A stretch of 64,000 nucleotides of DNA from assembly GCA_964017065.1 (NCBI GenBank), contig OZ024783.1, positions 17,645,752-17,709,751 on the forward strand, written 5' to 3'. This stretch comes from Haliclona indistincta (taxonomy: Eukaryota > Porifera > Demospongiae > Haplosclerida > Chalinidae). The translations under genes were made by a program, and so were the position numbers. Under the pieces are notes generated by a model. The model ran no database searches. It was not told the DNA's origin and saw only the letters and a list, made by a program, of their open reading frames with translations. Of the stretch, positions 44,770 to 54,414 are shown in pieces. Position 1 is the stretch's first letter. Every line of letters begins with the position of its first letter.

Positions 44770-46168
44770 TTAAACAGTTACGAATAGTACCATAAAAACA
44801 ATTGTTATACTTTTTGTCAATCATGATAACCGACTGATTTCCTGAGTTTTTTGAGAAAGTGCAATTATTGATATGGTATGCTATGTTACTCACATATAAA
44901 ATTGCTGTCAGACTTTGACTTCTCTCAATAATACAGTTGTCCATTGTCAATGAGTGCGCATCACAATTATAATAAGGAACATCTCGAGAATGACCATGAA
45001 CAATCACGCCACTTTCAATTTGCTTAGTAAGTCTCATTCTGGTGTTGTTAAAAATGACACTAGTGCAACAGCCCGTGATACTCACTGCATTCAATGACGG
45101 TGTTTCTGTGTGTGTGATAGTTGAGTTCAGTATAGACAATGATGAGTCATGTGAGTTGACGATTTGGAAATTAATCTCACTAGCTATATCACCTTCATTT
45201 TCCACCAAGTCTGTGTTCTGAATTGTGATTACTACTCGAGTAGTGTCAACAATGAAATACATAGCTCCTGTACCACCATAATCATAATTATGTCCATGAA
45301 AGAAAAGACAGTTGTTTATAGTAAGTGACACATTACCATTATCAATCATCTCTGCAAAAAAGCCAGCTGCGTAACTTAAAAATGATGCTGAGTTATGTGA
45401 GAGCACCAGATGACTCAATAATACTCTTACTGAACCAAATCTAGATTGTGCTTGTAAGGATATACCTCCTCCTATTAATGCACCACTACAACAATTGGTT
45501 ATATTAGAGTGTGATAGCTCTAGTGTGTAGCCTGTATTGCTGCACTGAGTGTCATAGACAATGCCTACTCCACCACCATATTCAATAGCATAGGTATCAC
45601 ACAATGCTGAATGATAGTAGGAGCAGTTGGTGATTATAACATTGTCACAGTTATGGACAGATAGTCCATATCCTGTCATGTGTTGTATTGAATTCTTGTA
45701 AAAGAATAGATTCACGACAGTATCAAAGTACATCACAGCGTAAGGTATTCTACTGTGACCACAGTTGACTACTGTGAGACCTTCAACAGTGATGTTATGA
45801 GAGGTATTAAAGTAAAACCCTCCTCTCCCTCTGGTACAGTTGATAATGACAGTAGACTGCATCACAGTCTCTTCAGCTCCTGCTACCGGCCACTGACCGT
45901 GTCCCTTCAGAGTCAGGTTGTGTACATTACTGACATGTACAAGATCCTCTCTGAAAAAGCTGTGTTCTCCTTCCAAGAAGATGATGGTGGTATCAGAGGT
46001 GTAGAAAGAGTCCGGCTGGGAGATATAGTAGGAGAGGTTGTGGCATATCTGGTGCGGAGGACATGACTGCTCAGCATCATCAGCTGTGACATAGTAGACA
46101 TCAGTGGTTGTGAAAGCAGTGAGAGGTACAGCCAACAACAACAGCAACACTAGTAGTGCAGCAGCCAT
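44738..46168 (-). CDS. Pmp-like beta-helix / multi-pass membrane protein, N-terminal part
   Basis: Starts with a clear signal peptide (MAAALLVLLLLLAVPLTAFT) followed by DVYYVTADDAEQSCPPHQICHNL, a typical entry to this domain family. It then has many short beta-helix turns rich in N, S and C (HNITVEGLTVVNCGHS, NVIITNCSYYH, LTMDNCIIERSQ, YHINNCTFSKNSGN). The native frame runs to about codon 466 (TIRNCL); the last ten codons and the stop lie in the inserted TTAA element. With 41631-44047 it forms one intronless reading frame of about 1,270 codons when the insertion is ignored. As it stands, the protein would be a secreted, truncated ectodomain. Confidence 0.8.
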   Translation of the reverse strand: MAAALLVLLLLLAVPLTAFTTTDVYYVTADDAEQSCPPHQICHNLSYYISQPDSFYTSDTTIIFLEGEHSFFREDLVHVSNVHNLTLKGHGQWPVAGAEETVMQSTVIINCTRGRGGFYFNTSHNITVEGLTVVNCGHSRIPYAVMYFDTVVNLFFYKNSIQHMTGYGLSVHNCDNVIITNCSYYHSALCDTYAIEYGGGVGIVYDTQCSNTGYTLELSHSNITNCCSGALIGGGISLQAQSRFGSVRVLLSHLVLSHNSASFLSYAAGFFAEMIDNGNVSLTINNCLFFHGHNYDYGGTGAMYFIVDTTRVVITIQNTDLVENEGDIASEINFQIVNSHDSSLSILNSTITHTETPSLNAVSITGCCTSVIFNNTRMRLTKQIESGVIVHGHSRDVPYYNCDAHSLTMDNCIIERSQSLTAILYVSNIAYHINNCTFSKNSGNQSVIMIDKKYNNCFYGTIRNCLRWRYTRFYEY

Positions 46169-46763
46169 CAGCTAGTTAGTAGACCTGTACTATCAGAGTG
46201 TGGAACGCAGGTTGTCAATTGGGTCACAATGAACACTGAGAAAATTAAGTTTCACTTTTATACGATTATTGCTCTCACAAATGATGTCATGCAAGTTTGA
46301 GTTGTAGCTAGTTCAAATGTACCATCTGTTGTTGACTGTACAATATCAGTATAGCTATAAGTGCAGTACATATTAATGGATGTTGGTTTATAGTAGAACC
46401 ACTCTAGTCTGGACACACTAATTGAGACCCACACAGAGTGTCCTGTAGCTATGCTTTAGTGACTAATGCACAGAACATCTGTTTTGGATCACAAGCAGTG
46501 ACTGCAATAATATTGGTGTCCTTAAATTATTTTAGAGGTACCCACACGGTGAGGTTAATCATTGCTGTGGAGGATCAGAACCTGTTTATCAAAACCTTAT
46601 AACTTTGCTTGGACTAATGTTACCATAAAGTAATGTTGATGACTCATTCTTAGTTTGTACGTAATTGCTACAACTTACCATGTTTTTTACACACAGGGGA
46701 TGCAGTATATACTTGTTGATGGATTTTGGTAGAACCACTCTATTTGAGACCCACACAAAGTGT

Positions 46764-46889
46764 CTACACCGCAAAAACTGATTTGTTAATACGACAAAAC
46801 AATTTGTGTCATCGATGAATCTCATATACAGAGATTCACAATTTTTTGTCGTATTAACCAGTATTAACAAATCAATTTTTGCAGTGTAG
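46764..46889. mobile_element. MITE with CTACACYGCAAAAA ends
   Basis: CTACACCGCAAAAACTGATT, followed by TGTTAATACGACAAAA, is mirrored by TTTTGTCGTATTAAC...AATCAATTTTTGCAGTGTAG. It interrupts one of two direct copies of a local repeat (GAACCACTCTA...GAGACCCACACA...TAGTGACTAATGCACA) at 46395-46480 and 46730-46945, so the other copy gives the empty site. Confidence 0.7.
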
Positions 46890-47610
46890 TTAGAGCTATT
46901 ATGCATGGTGGATGCATTAAATTAGTGACTAATGCACAAAGTTTTTTGGGATAACATGTGTAGTGTCTGGTTCCGTCCTGACTAGTCATTGTTTTATCTT
47001 GTTCATGTCATGTAACTCATTGTGACTCACCCTGCATATATTAGGGATACACGGTAGTGTCTCCCTATGTAGGGTTGAACGAGAAAACAAGATGGCGGCT
47101 ACATACAATGTATTAGCGTTCAAACGCTGATATTTCGCCTGGTGATGAATTTTATACGTCCAAAGACACTTAAATCTGCTATCTGGCGTTGCCCATCTTA
47201 CAGTAGCAAGGAGAATGCTCGAGATTGTTACTAAAGTGACGAACCTGGAAACGGTGAAAATCGAGTTTCGTCATCTTCGTTTTCTTCTTTCTTCTTTCTT
47301 TCTGTCTTCCACTCTTTACGTGAGCAGTGCCGAGACCAAAACACCCACGAACAGTCGTGAAATTCTCCTGGCATGTGGCTTTTGAACTTAGTTTTTAGCG
47401 AAACGGCGATATAAATTCCGCGATTTCTCGTTCGTGATCCATTGTCAGCTAAGTGTTAGACGCCATTAATAATTATAGTGATTGCGCAATACGCACTTGA
47501 CCAAGCTGTGGTTAGCGCACGTGACCAAGCACAAGCTTGAGTATCGCCACGCCGTATAGATCACGGAGAACAAATATTTGTCTGGAGTCTTCGAAGAACG
47601 GTAAGCTACA

Positions 47611-47929
47611 GGGTTTTTCAGGTCATTTGTCGCGGCGAAAACGACAAATACACGAGGCCACGCCCACTTATCCAGCACCACAGAAAGTTGGTGAAAAGAA
47701 ACGCTTGTAGAGGCTGTAGTATCGTGTAAGGTATAGCGCCTAGCCGTTATTTTTCTCAAATCACCAAGTATAGTCTATGCTTTGACTGCAACGGTCAAGG
47801 TTCACTCAGCAAAAGCAGCGTACAGGATACTACAAGCGTTTCTTTTCGCCAACTTCCTGTGGTTCTGGATAAGTGGGCGTGGTCTCGTTGATTTGTCGTT
47901 TTCGCCGCGACAAGTGACCTGAAAAACCC
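47611..47929. mobile_element. Nested MITE with GGGTTTTTCAGGTCA ends
   Basis: GGGTTTTTCAGGTCATTTGT, then CGCGGCGAAAACGACAAAT, is mirrored at the right end (ATTTGTCGTTTTCGCCGCGA, TGACCTGAAAAACCC). The arms continue with GAAAAGAAACGCTTGTAG and its complement, near 100 bp in all. The gap corresponds to continuous sequence in copy 2 around 22560. Confidence 0.75.
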
Positions 47930-48170
47930 GCAGAATCACCATTGTGCCTTGCCAGATAATTACATAACATCCGTAAACAAGTGTGGGCGGGGCTCGTATG
48001 CACTGTATTCATGCATGCGTAGGCGAGCTGATATCTACAACATAAGAATTAGGCTGTGTCTATTGACACCAATCGTTGGTGTCAACAATGGCCACCGAAA
48101 CGCTATTGACACCAACCTAAATCCTAAACCCAAAACCCTTAAAAAAACCTTCTCCTAATTGTGCAAAGTG

Positions 48171-48432
48171 GGGAGGGTCGTCCTAACCCGGGCCTTCGGC
48201 CCTTGGTAAGCCTAAGGATCGTCGGGAGGGTCGTCCTAACCCGGGCCTTCGGCCCTTGGTAAGCCTAAGGATCGTCGGGAGGGTCGTCCTAACCCGGGCC
48301 TTCGGCCCTTGGTAAGCCTAAGGATCGTCGGGAGGGTTGTCCTAACCCGGGCCTTCGGCCCTTGGTAAGCCTAAGGATCGTCGGGAGGGTCGTTCTAAAC
48401 AGGGCCTCTGGCCCTCACTAAGGATCTTCGAG
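48171..48432. repeat. 53-bp GC-rich tandem repeat (about 5 copies)
   Basis: The unit contains GGGAGGGTCGTCCTAACCCG and GGCCTTCGGCCCTTGG and CTAAGGATCGTC; the copies are nearly identical except the last. GGGCC(N)GGCCC can form a stem. Its base composition is strikingly GC-rich against the AT-rich surroundings. Confidence 0.92.
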
Positions 48433-48492
48433 CTAAAAACATAGCAGCTAATAAAAACTGAAGTTTTCTGCAAAAAAAAACCAACAAAAAAT

Positions 48493-48572
48493 GCTTATAC
48501 CGAGAATCGAACCCTGAACGACTGCATTACTAGCCACCGTACTATACCGCTGAGCCACTGGAACCTGCTGGC
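48493..48572 (-). repeat. tRNA-like block inside the nested element
   Basis: On the minus strand CCAGTGGCTCAGCGGTATAG (A box) and CAGGGTTCGATTCTCGG (B box) lie at tRNA spacing. Acceptor ends are not paired. Resembles the tRNA-like sequence at 1617-1692 and the SINE-like unit at 25262. Confidence 0.5.
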
Positions 48573-48706
48573 CAATGAATGCTACAAATAAGCATTTATA
48601 GTTGACACCGAAGGTTTAGGTTGGTGTCAATAGCATTTTGGTGGCCGTTATTGACACCAACGAATTGGTGTCAATAGACACAATCTAAGAATTATTTAGC
48701 TACAAG

Positions 48707-49539
48707 CGGGGGGTTCCAGCGTCGGAAATTCCAGACCCGAACCCGGTTTTTCAGTTTGCCCCCGTTACCCACCACCCACTACGTCATTTTGCATCATTAT
48801 AATGATATTCATAACCAACGCTTGATTATTCATGGTGTTAATTATATTCACGCAATACCACATACTTAATATTCATGTATCGATCGCGGCTACGCGAACG
48901 ATGGCTAGCTATGGAAGTACAGCAGCAGAAGAAAGCGCTGTTACTGTGGCTGTGGTTTTGAAACAACAGCCCTCAGTGACTACCACACACCAGAACACAA
49001 AGAGCCAGCGACTTAGGCGGCAAGCCATGACAGCAAACAAATGCAACGCCTGGTCACCTACCGTTTCCAAGGCTGCAGCTCTTGCATGATTTCTCAGCTC
49101 TAGTTGCACAACAGTTGTGTCCTTGTGCGCTGCTAGTAGAGCAAGAATAGCTAACTAGCTGAGTGCCAGCTTGTTTTTTGTGTATGCATGTTTCTGTTTA
49201 ATTCTTCAGTTTACTTGCATTGATATCCGAAATTGATTTCAAAACTATATGGAATTTCTCATTCTGTATAATTATTACTTACTGAGCACCTGCTGAACAC
49301 TGTTAATACTATGGGACGTATTTACTAGTGTAATCAACATGAGCAATGATTGTAATAATAAACTGATTTAATGGACATGTTAGTAGAAATCATGCACATA
49401 TCTGGTCAGAAAGATATAAAACTCCTAAAAATGCCTGTACTATTTTTTCAATAAATTGACTTTTTTTCCAAAATGGTCTTTACCCACCCACCCTCTTTTT
49501 TGGCTATGGGTCTGAAACTTTTAGTACTGGAACCCCCTG
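48707..49539. mobile_element. Nested element with 8-bp target duplication (hAT-like)
   Basis: Flanked by GCTACAAG on both sides (48699-48706 and 49540-49547). Ends CGGGGGGTTCCAG and CTGGAACCCCCTG are imperfect inverses. An 8-bp duplication with C(A/G)GGGG-type ends fits hAT. An 85-codon open stretch at 48832-49089 has no recognisable transposase motif. Confidence 0.75.
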
Positions 49540-50124
49540 GCTACAAGTTTAAAATTGTTAATAATAAAGAAAAGCCATCAACATTCAACAACAGGAAAAC
49601 CAAACCAATGGTGGAAACAAAGATGGCACAGTAATTGCATGATATTGAACTGTACTTCACTGAAAAAGAAAAAGGACACAAACAAGAAAATTAAAAAGAT
49701 TTCTATCGAAATCAAAAGAATGTAGGGTTGTGAAATCTACCACTGGTCAACAATGTAAACTAACAAGGAACAAGCATGGAATGGTAACACGATTGACTTG
49801 CTAACAGACCATAGATCCCTACATCAGTGGCTGTACATAAGCTGTCACAAGCTGAATGCACGTCAGCCTCGTCAGGTGTCAGTCAACAGCAACAAGCTAA
49901 GCTGAACTAGCTATAGTCAACTACAGCAGCCACTGATGTCGGGATCTATGGTCTGTTGGCAAGTCAATCGTGTTACCATTCCATGCTTGTTCCTTGTTAG
50001 TTTACATTGTTGACCAGTGGTAGATTTCACAACCCTACATCCTTTTGATTTCGATAGAAATCTTTTTAATTTTCTTTATTCACTGAATTGCTGTGTGCTT
50101 GTTGTTAGTTCAGATCCAATCCCT

Positions 50125-50212
50125 ACCTCAACCCATATAGTGCAAGGGATCCCTACCTCAACCCTTATAGTGCAAGGGATCCCTACCTCAACCCTTATAG
50201 TGCAGGCTTCTA
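50125..50212. repeat. 30-bp minisatellite, 3 copies
   Basis: Same unit as 15383-16105. Followed by the same right flank as 40863-40920 and 16106-16180 (CATTCTGACATGCAGTTACA, TTGTTTGTGTAGGA). Confidence 0.9.
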
Positions 50213-50516
50213 TATACTTCAACCCTTCCTTACATTCTGACATGCAGTTACATGATGTGTATTCATGGTTGAAACTATTGTTTGTGTAGGATGGTAGTTA
50301 TGAGTGGTAGCAGCATCTGTTAGAATAATAGGAAGGCCTACTACTGTGTACATGAGCCAACAGCTAGTAATTAACGCCCAGTTAGCATCAATGAATTCTT
50401 AAATACAACAATGAATAATCTAATACTATAATATCACTAACGAGTACGCATTTTATGATAAACTACCTAAAATAAATGTCTGTCACCATAACATCAGTAG
50501 ACTAACTAAAGCAGTG

Positions 50517-53114
50517 CTAAACTGGATTTGACTTAGCCGCCTTTTTGACTTGACAGCAGACACACCCACACACAGCGCCAATACCAACTCCACAACAGCA
50601 GCATATCAGCAGTGGTATGATGATGATCAGAGCACAGATGATAACCAATGCTGCAATTACTCCTCCAACAATGGCTCCAATATCAATGTCAACTATAACA
50701 AAAGTTGTTATTATAAAGAACATAATAATTATTTTGCTCTTACATGGTGGTAATGTTGGCGGTTGAGATGGTGATGTAATAGACAAAATAGCCTATTCAA
50801 ACAACAAGGAATTAAAATAAGGATTTGTAAATTACAAGCAATACACTTACTTGCAACACTCTTAAGTCACTCAGCAATCCCTCATGAGTCACATTTGGAA
50901 CAGCTTGATATGTAAAGTTATTCTGTTCCATATTCTGCCATCTCAAACAGACCTCAGTACCACGAGCTTCCACCAGTCCATCGCCCATACCATTCACAAT
51001 TTGTATACCCGATATGTTTGAAATATTACCAGTCGGATAAGCAAGACGTACTGGAGTTGGTAAACCAGTTCCTACCACACAATGCACTGTCACGTTGGGT
51101 GCTGGATAACCGGCATTGATGTCTTCAGTACCCAGGTACATCTGATAACCGTCTGGGTAGCCAACGTCATCAAAGATGTCCTGATAGTCACTTGCAGTGT
51201 AGTTAAAATCAGGTGTGCTGATTATAACAGTGTCATTGTAGACAGACGACCGAGGAAGGAGCATTGAAGTACTGGCAAAAGATCGAGATACTTCTGCTGT
51301 GTTGCGCCCACCAGCAAGAGCATTAATAGAACCAGGTCCTAATACTACAGATCCAAATGCAGAAGCCGTTCCACCAAAAGGAGCAGCAATTGGAATGTAG
51401 GCATGGATATATTTATCCTTCCACTCTTGGCTGACCACATCATTCAGGAAGTACAGTGAGACAAGCCCTCCCATACTATGTACGACTATAGTCACTCTCT
51501 CATTGTTGCTGTCATTGTACATAGTCTCCACTAGTGATTGCACCTGTGAATAGTATCCACTTTGCTCCAGTTGAACTACAAATATGATGATAAAAAATTA
51601 ATTAATACATTCTGTTTGCAAAGGATCAAGAGAGAGTGAGAGAGAGAGAAGTGGGAGGGAGGGAGGGAGGGAGGGAGAGAGGGAGGGAGGGAGGGAGGGA
51701 GGGAGGGAGAGAGGGAAAGGAAGAGGAAAGAGAGATAGATTGTTACTATCATTCATAGATCTTTGAATTGAAGGCTTTTTATAAAAAAATTAATTCAATT
51801 GTTTATACTGTCCGTCCAACGAAGGATACCGATCATACAGTGGGTAATTTTGGTGAATCGGTAAAATCTGTTTTAGTAATACGCTGAGTCCCAATACCAA
51901 ATTCGCCAAAACGCAAAATCTTCGTCATTTTCCAAAATTTTGACCCTCTAAAATTACCCGCTATACGGTAGTATCACTATACATAGCTTATAATTATTTT
52001 CATTCTATACATAATAGCAAAAAAATTCCTTTAGACCTTTACTCATACTGGTAATTTAATGCATGCATGCATACATGCGTTGCATCCAAACCTGCTGAGA
52101 GTCTCCAGTCATATGGTGCTGCACGTATTGTTGAACCACTCACATACCCTCGGTTGACAAAGAAATTGATGAGGTCGTTCATGTATGGAAATGTCACTGT
52201 GGTGTCATCATCACTTGCTCCACTAGCGAGGTCTGCAACTGTTGTTGTTATTCCAAACCCAGGAGCTCGTATTTCAACACCTTGTGTGTTAGTGTATTCA
52301 TTGGTAGCAGGATTGTAGATCAAGCTGTAGTTTGAGCATATGTGAGCGGATTTGAGAAAAGGGGTCACTTCGCACATGTAATTTTCGAACTAACGCATGT
52401 TTTCAACTTGCTGGCATTCATCCAAATTTGGTCCCATGGCTCTAAAATTTGACGTACAGCAAGCAGAATGATCAAATATTATATACAAAAAATTTCATTG
52501 AGTTTCAATAATATTTGACCGACTTACAGCCATTTGAAAACAGGCGTGCGTTCAAAAATTACATGCGCGAAGTGACCCCTTTTCTCAAATCCGCTCACAT
52601 ATGATTAGCATGTGCAATGGCTATAGTACTATATAGTTTATATAAGATTACTCTGTTTTGCTTCATGATGAATCAAATTGTGCAAGCATTATGCTACTAA
52701 CATGCACTGCTGTGCGTGTAGACCATTGTGTTTTTGGTTATCTATAGTCACATTTTAGCTATAATGATCTTACGTTAGTTCGTTCAGAAAGCAGTCTGTT
52801 AGTGTAATAGCGCGTGTCACATTGATCCAGAGTCCTGTCCAATCGGTGCAGCACTCACAGTCGGACTGTGCTGACGTCACTCTTGTCTCTAGTTGAGATG
52901 CTGTAAATCCTGGAACTGCGCATTGTGCATTCGTTGGGAGAGAGAATCAGTCATTATGTGTATAAGGCCGTACGGCAGTACATGATACGCGCACTGCAGC
53001 AAGCACATTTGTAAAATACTCAATTGCAAACTTACTCAAAAGAATAGGAGATCGGGCAGCTTGTGCTTTCAGCATACAACTCGCAATGGTTAGTATTAGA
53101 ATACTGATAGCCAT
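50517..53114 (-). CDS. Membrane-anchored LCAT/PLA2G15-like lipase-acyltransferase (intact, 467 aa)
   Basis: Six exons: 53114-53036, 52915-52774, 52324-52092, 51575-50851, 50793-50745 and 50692-50517, with lengths identical to those of 16412-18766. Signal peptide MAISILILTIASCMLKAQA; IPGFTASQLETRV; GVEIRAPGFG; AAPYDWRLSAG; nucleophile VVHSMGGLVSLYF; likely acid in NGMGDGLVEARG; likely His in VPNVTHEGLLSD. The last exon encodes the membrane helix IGAIVGGVIAALVIICALII and the cysteine-rich tail. This is the partner of 16412-18766 in the duplicated segment. Intron 2 carries a TA-flanked MITE that the partner lacks. Confidence 0.88.
51640..51722. repeat. (GGGA)n purine-rich microsatellite in LCAT intron
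   Basis: GAGA stretches followed by GGGAGGGAGGGA runs on the plus strand. The homologous intron at 17545-17605 has only a short GAGAG-rich stretch. Confidence 0.9.
51824..51977. repeat. Intronic inverted-repeat element (MITE-like)
   Basis: GATACCGATCATACAGTGGG, then TAATTTT, is mirrored by AAAATTACCCGCTATACGGTAGTATC. Also present in decayed form at 17702-17888. A shorter relative with CCGGCTATACGGTATAC lies at 55327-55502. Confidence 0.55.
52341..52599. mobile_element. TA-flanked MITE in LCAT intron 2 (Tc1/mariner-like)
   Basis: Flanked by TA on both sides. TIRs TGTGAGCGGATTTGAGAAAA, then GGGGTCACTTCGC and CATGTAATTTT, are mirrored precisely on the right. The homologous intron at 18240 reads GAGCATATGATTAGC without the element, giving a clean empty site. 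TA duplication is typical of Tc1/mariner relatives. Confidence 0.85.
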
Positions 53115-53181
53115 TCTGCCACTCCAGTGAGAACTCAGCTAGCTGAAGGTCAAGTAGTTCAGTTGAGCAACGATCAAAGGA

Positions 53182-53201
53182 TACGCGATATTATAGGCGA
53201 C
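53182..53201 (-). promoter_or_regulatory. Conserved upstream block of LCAT-like gene
   Basis: TACGCGATATTATAGGCGAC, identical to 18849-18868, about 70 bp before the start codon of 50517-53114. Confidence 0.4.
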
Positions 53202-54109
53202 TAAGTATCAGGGCGTGTATCACCTATGGTTCACCGCACCTGATGCCCGGATGTATTACGTCATGGGTAATTACAAAAATTAATGATGAAACGCAACAGG
53301 ATAATTATACGAATGATAATACTGACATCAAGATCTAGAAGACCTATCCGTTTGTTGTACTGTCTCTGTAACAGTTAAGTATGTGTGGTTTTGTGTTCCA
53401 TTGTAATTTGTTTTCATTGTGTGCTATTGTGTTCTATTGTATGCTTTTGTATTTCATCATCTCCACAAACTTTTATTTAATCATCATTGTCTACGTACTT
53501 TATATCCTTCAACATTATCAGCAGCTTTATATTATCCATATTTTATATACCATTTATCATTCAGCATTAATTATCACTCAGTAAAACACACCTCTCCACA
53601 TGAGCTGTACATTTAATCAGTAGCAATTGTCCAATAGAAGACCTTCCCTGCAGGCAAACGTTAAAAACAATGCTTGATGACAGGAAATCTCTCTAACAGG
53701 CACGTGACATGCCCATGCACTTGTATTAGGAAACTAGTAGCGGTAGTTTTTTATATCTTGCTGAAATTCTTTTTTTTGTATGTTTGCGCCATACTAGTCA
53801 TGTTAGCAATACAGGACGCAGTTAGAGGCGAATACAGGGCACAAGTTATAGGTGAATACTGGCACCATAATATATAAGGAGAAGGTTTTTAGGGTCTTGA
53901 GCAAGTAGTTCCTTCTAGTATATCAGGTGATTACCATGGCAACAGTGTCAACAGTGGTGACGAAATGCATCTGGGCATCAGATTAATGAGGAATACCCAG
54001 TATTTATGGGCTGGTGCCGTAGAGAAACAACAATACCAATAATTAAATTTTATTAATAATAATTTATAAGATTATAGTGATTATAATTATTATTGTTGTA
54101 ATTATTATT

Positions 54110-54256
54110 TTTATTATTATTATTATTAATGATTTTATAGCATTATATAACTAGTATAAACTGAAGGACTAATAGCAATTTCTGCTACTAGCCTAACTTA
54201 ACTACCTAATACAAAAATTAACACAAGTAAGTTTACATTAACACAAGTAAGTTTAA
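54110..54256 (-). mobile_element. Retroposon-like repeat with (ATT)n tail, copy 2
   Basis: Same sequence as the insertion at 31292-31454 (AATGATTTTATAGCATTATA, CTGAAGGACTAATAGCAATT), with the ACACAAGTAAGTTTA end duplicated in tandem. Confidence 0.55.
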
Positions 54257-54414
54257 TTGTACAAATAATATTATTTACTACATTTCATTTACTATTATTA
54301 TTACATTGAGAAGTTGCAACTAACAGAACTCATAATGATACATTCTCTCACTGTGTTTCTGTTGTAGTTGATATCAATGGGTTTCACATAATAATTATTT
54401 TGCTTTACGTGGTG

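Larger units (their letters stand above)
48052..48685. mobile_element. Nested element with 9-bp target duplication (Mutator-like)
   Basis: Flanked by TAAGAATTA on both sides (48043-48051 and 48686-48694). Ends GGCTGTGTCTATTGACACCA and GGTGTCAATAGACACAATC are inverted, and the TIR itself contains the small palindrome TTGACACCAA...TTGGTGTCAA. The interior holds a 53-bp tandem array and a tRNA-like block. A 9-bp duplication fits the Mutator superfamily. No transposase. Confidence 0.75.
47041..50076. mobile_element. Fold-back element, copy 3, carrying three nested insertions
   Basis: Starts TTAGGGATACACGGTAGTG and follows copies 1 and 2 through AACAAGATGGCGGCTACATA. It ends with the same long inverted repeat (arms about 49680-49840 and 49925-50076). 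Relative to copy 2 it is lengthened by elements at 47611-47929, 48052-48685 and 48707-49539. The right border is shared with the other copies (TTTTTAATTTTCTT). Confidence 0.75.

Noticed and set aside
44464..44787. Plus-strand 107-codon frame as a separate gene
   Set aside because: It is the inverted arm of the TTAA element; the same peptide is read on the minus strand from 44327.
41631..46168. Bacterial outer-membrane protein and bacterial GatB as contamination or recent bacterial transfer
   Set aside because: GatB has nine spliced exons with GT-AG introns. The Pmp-like protein has a eukaryotic-type signal peptide and about eight membrane helices, and is embedded among intron-containing genes and eukaryotic transposons.
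48832..49089. 85-codon open frame as a gene
   Set aside because: Lies inside the hAT-like insertion, with no recognisable motif and an antisense open frame of similar length.
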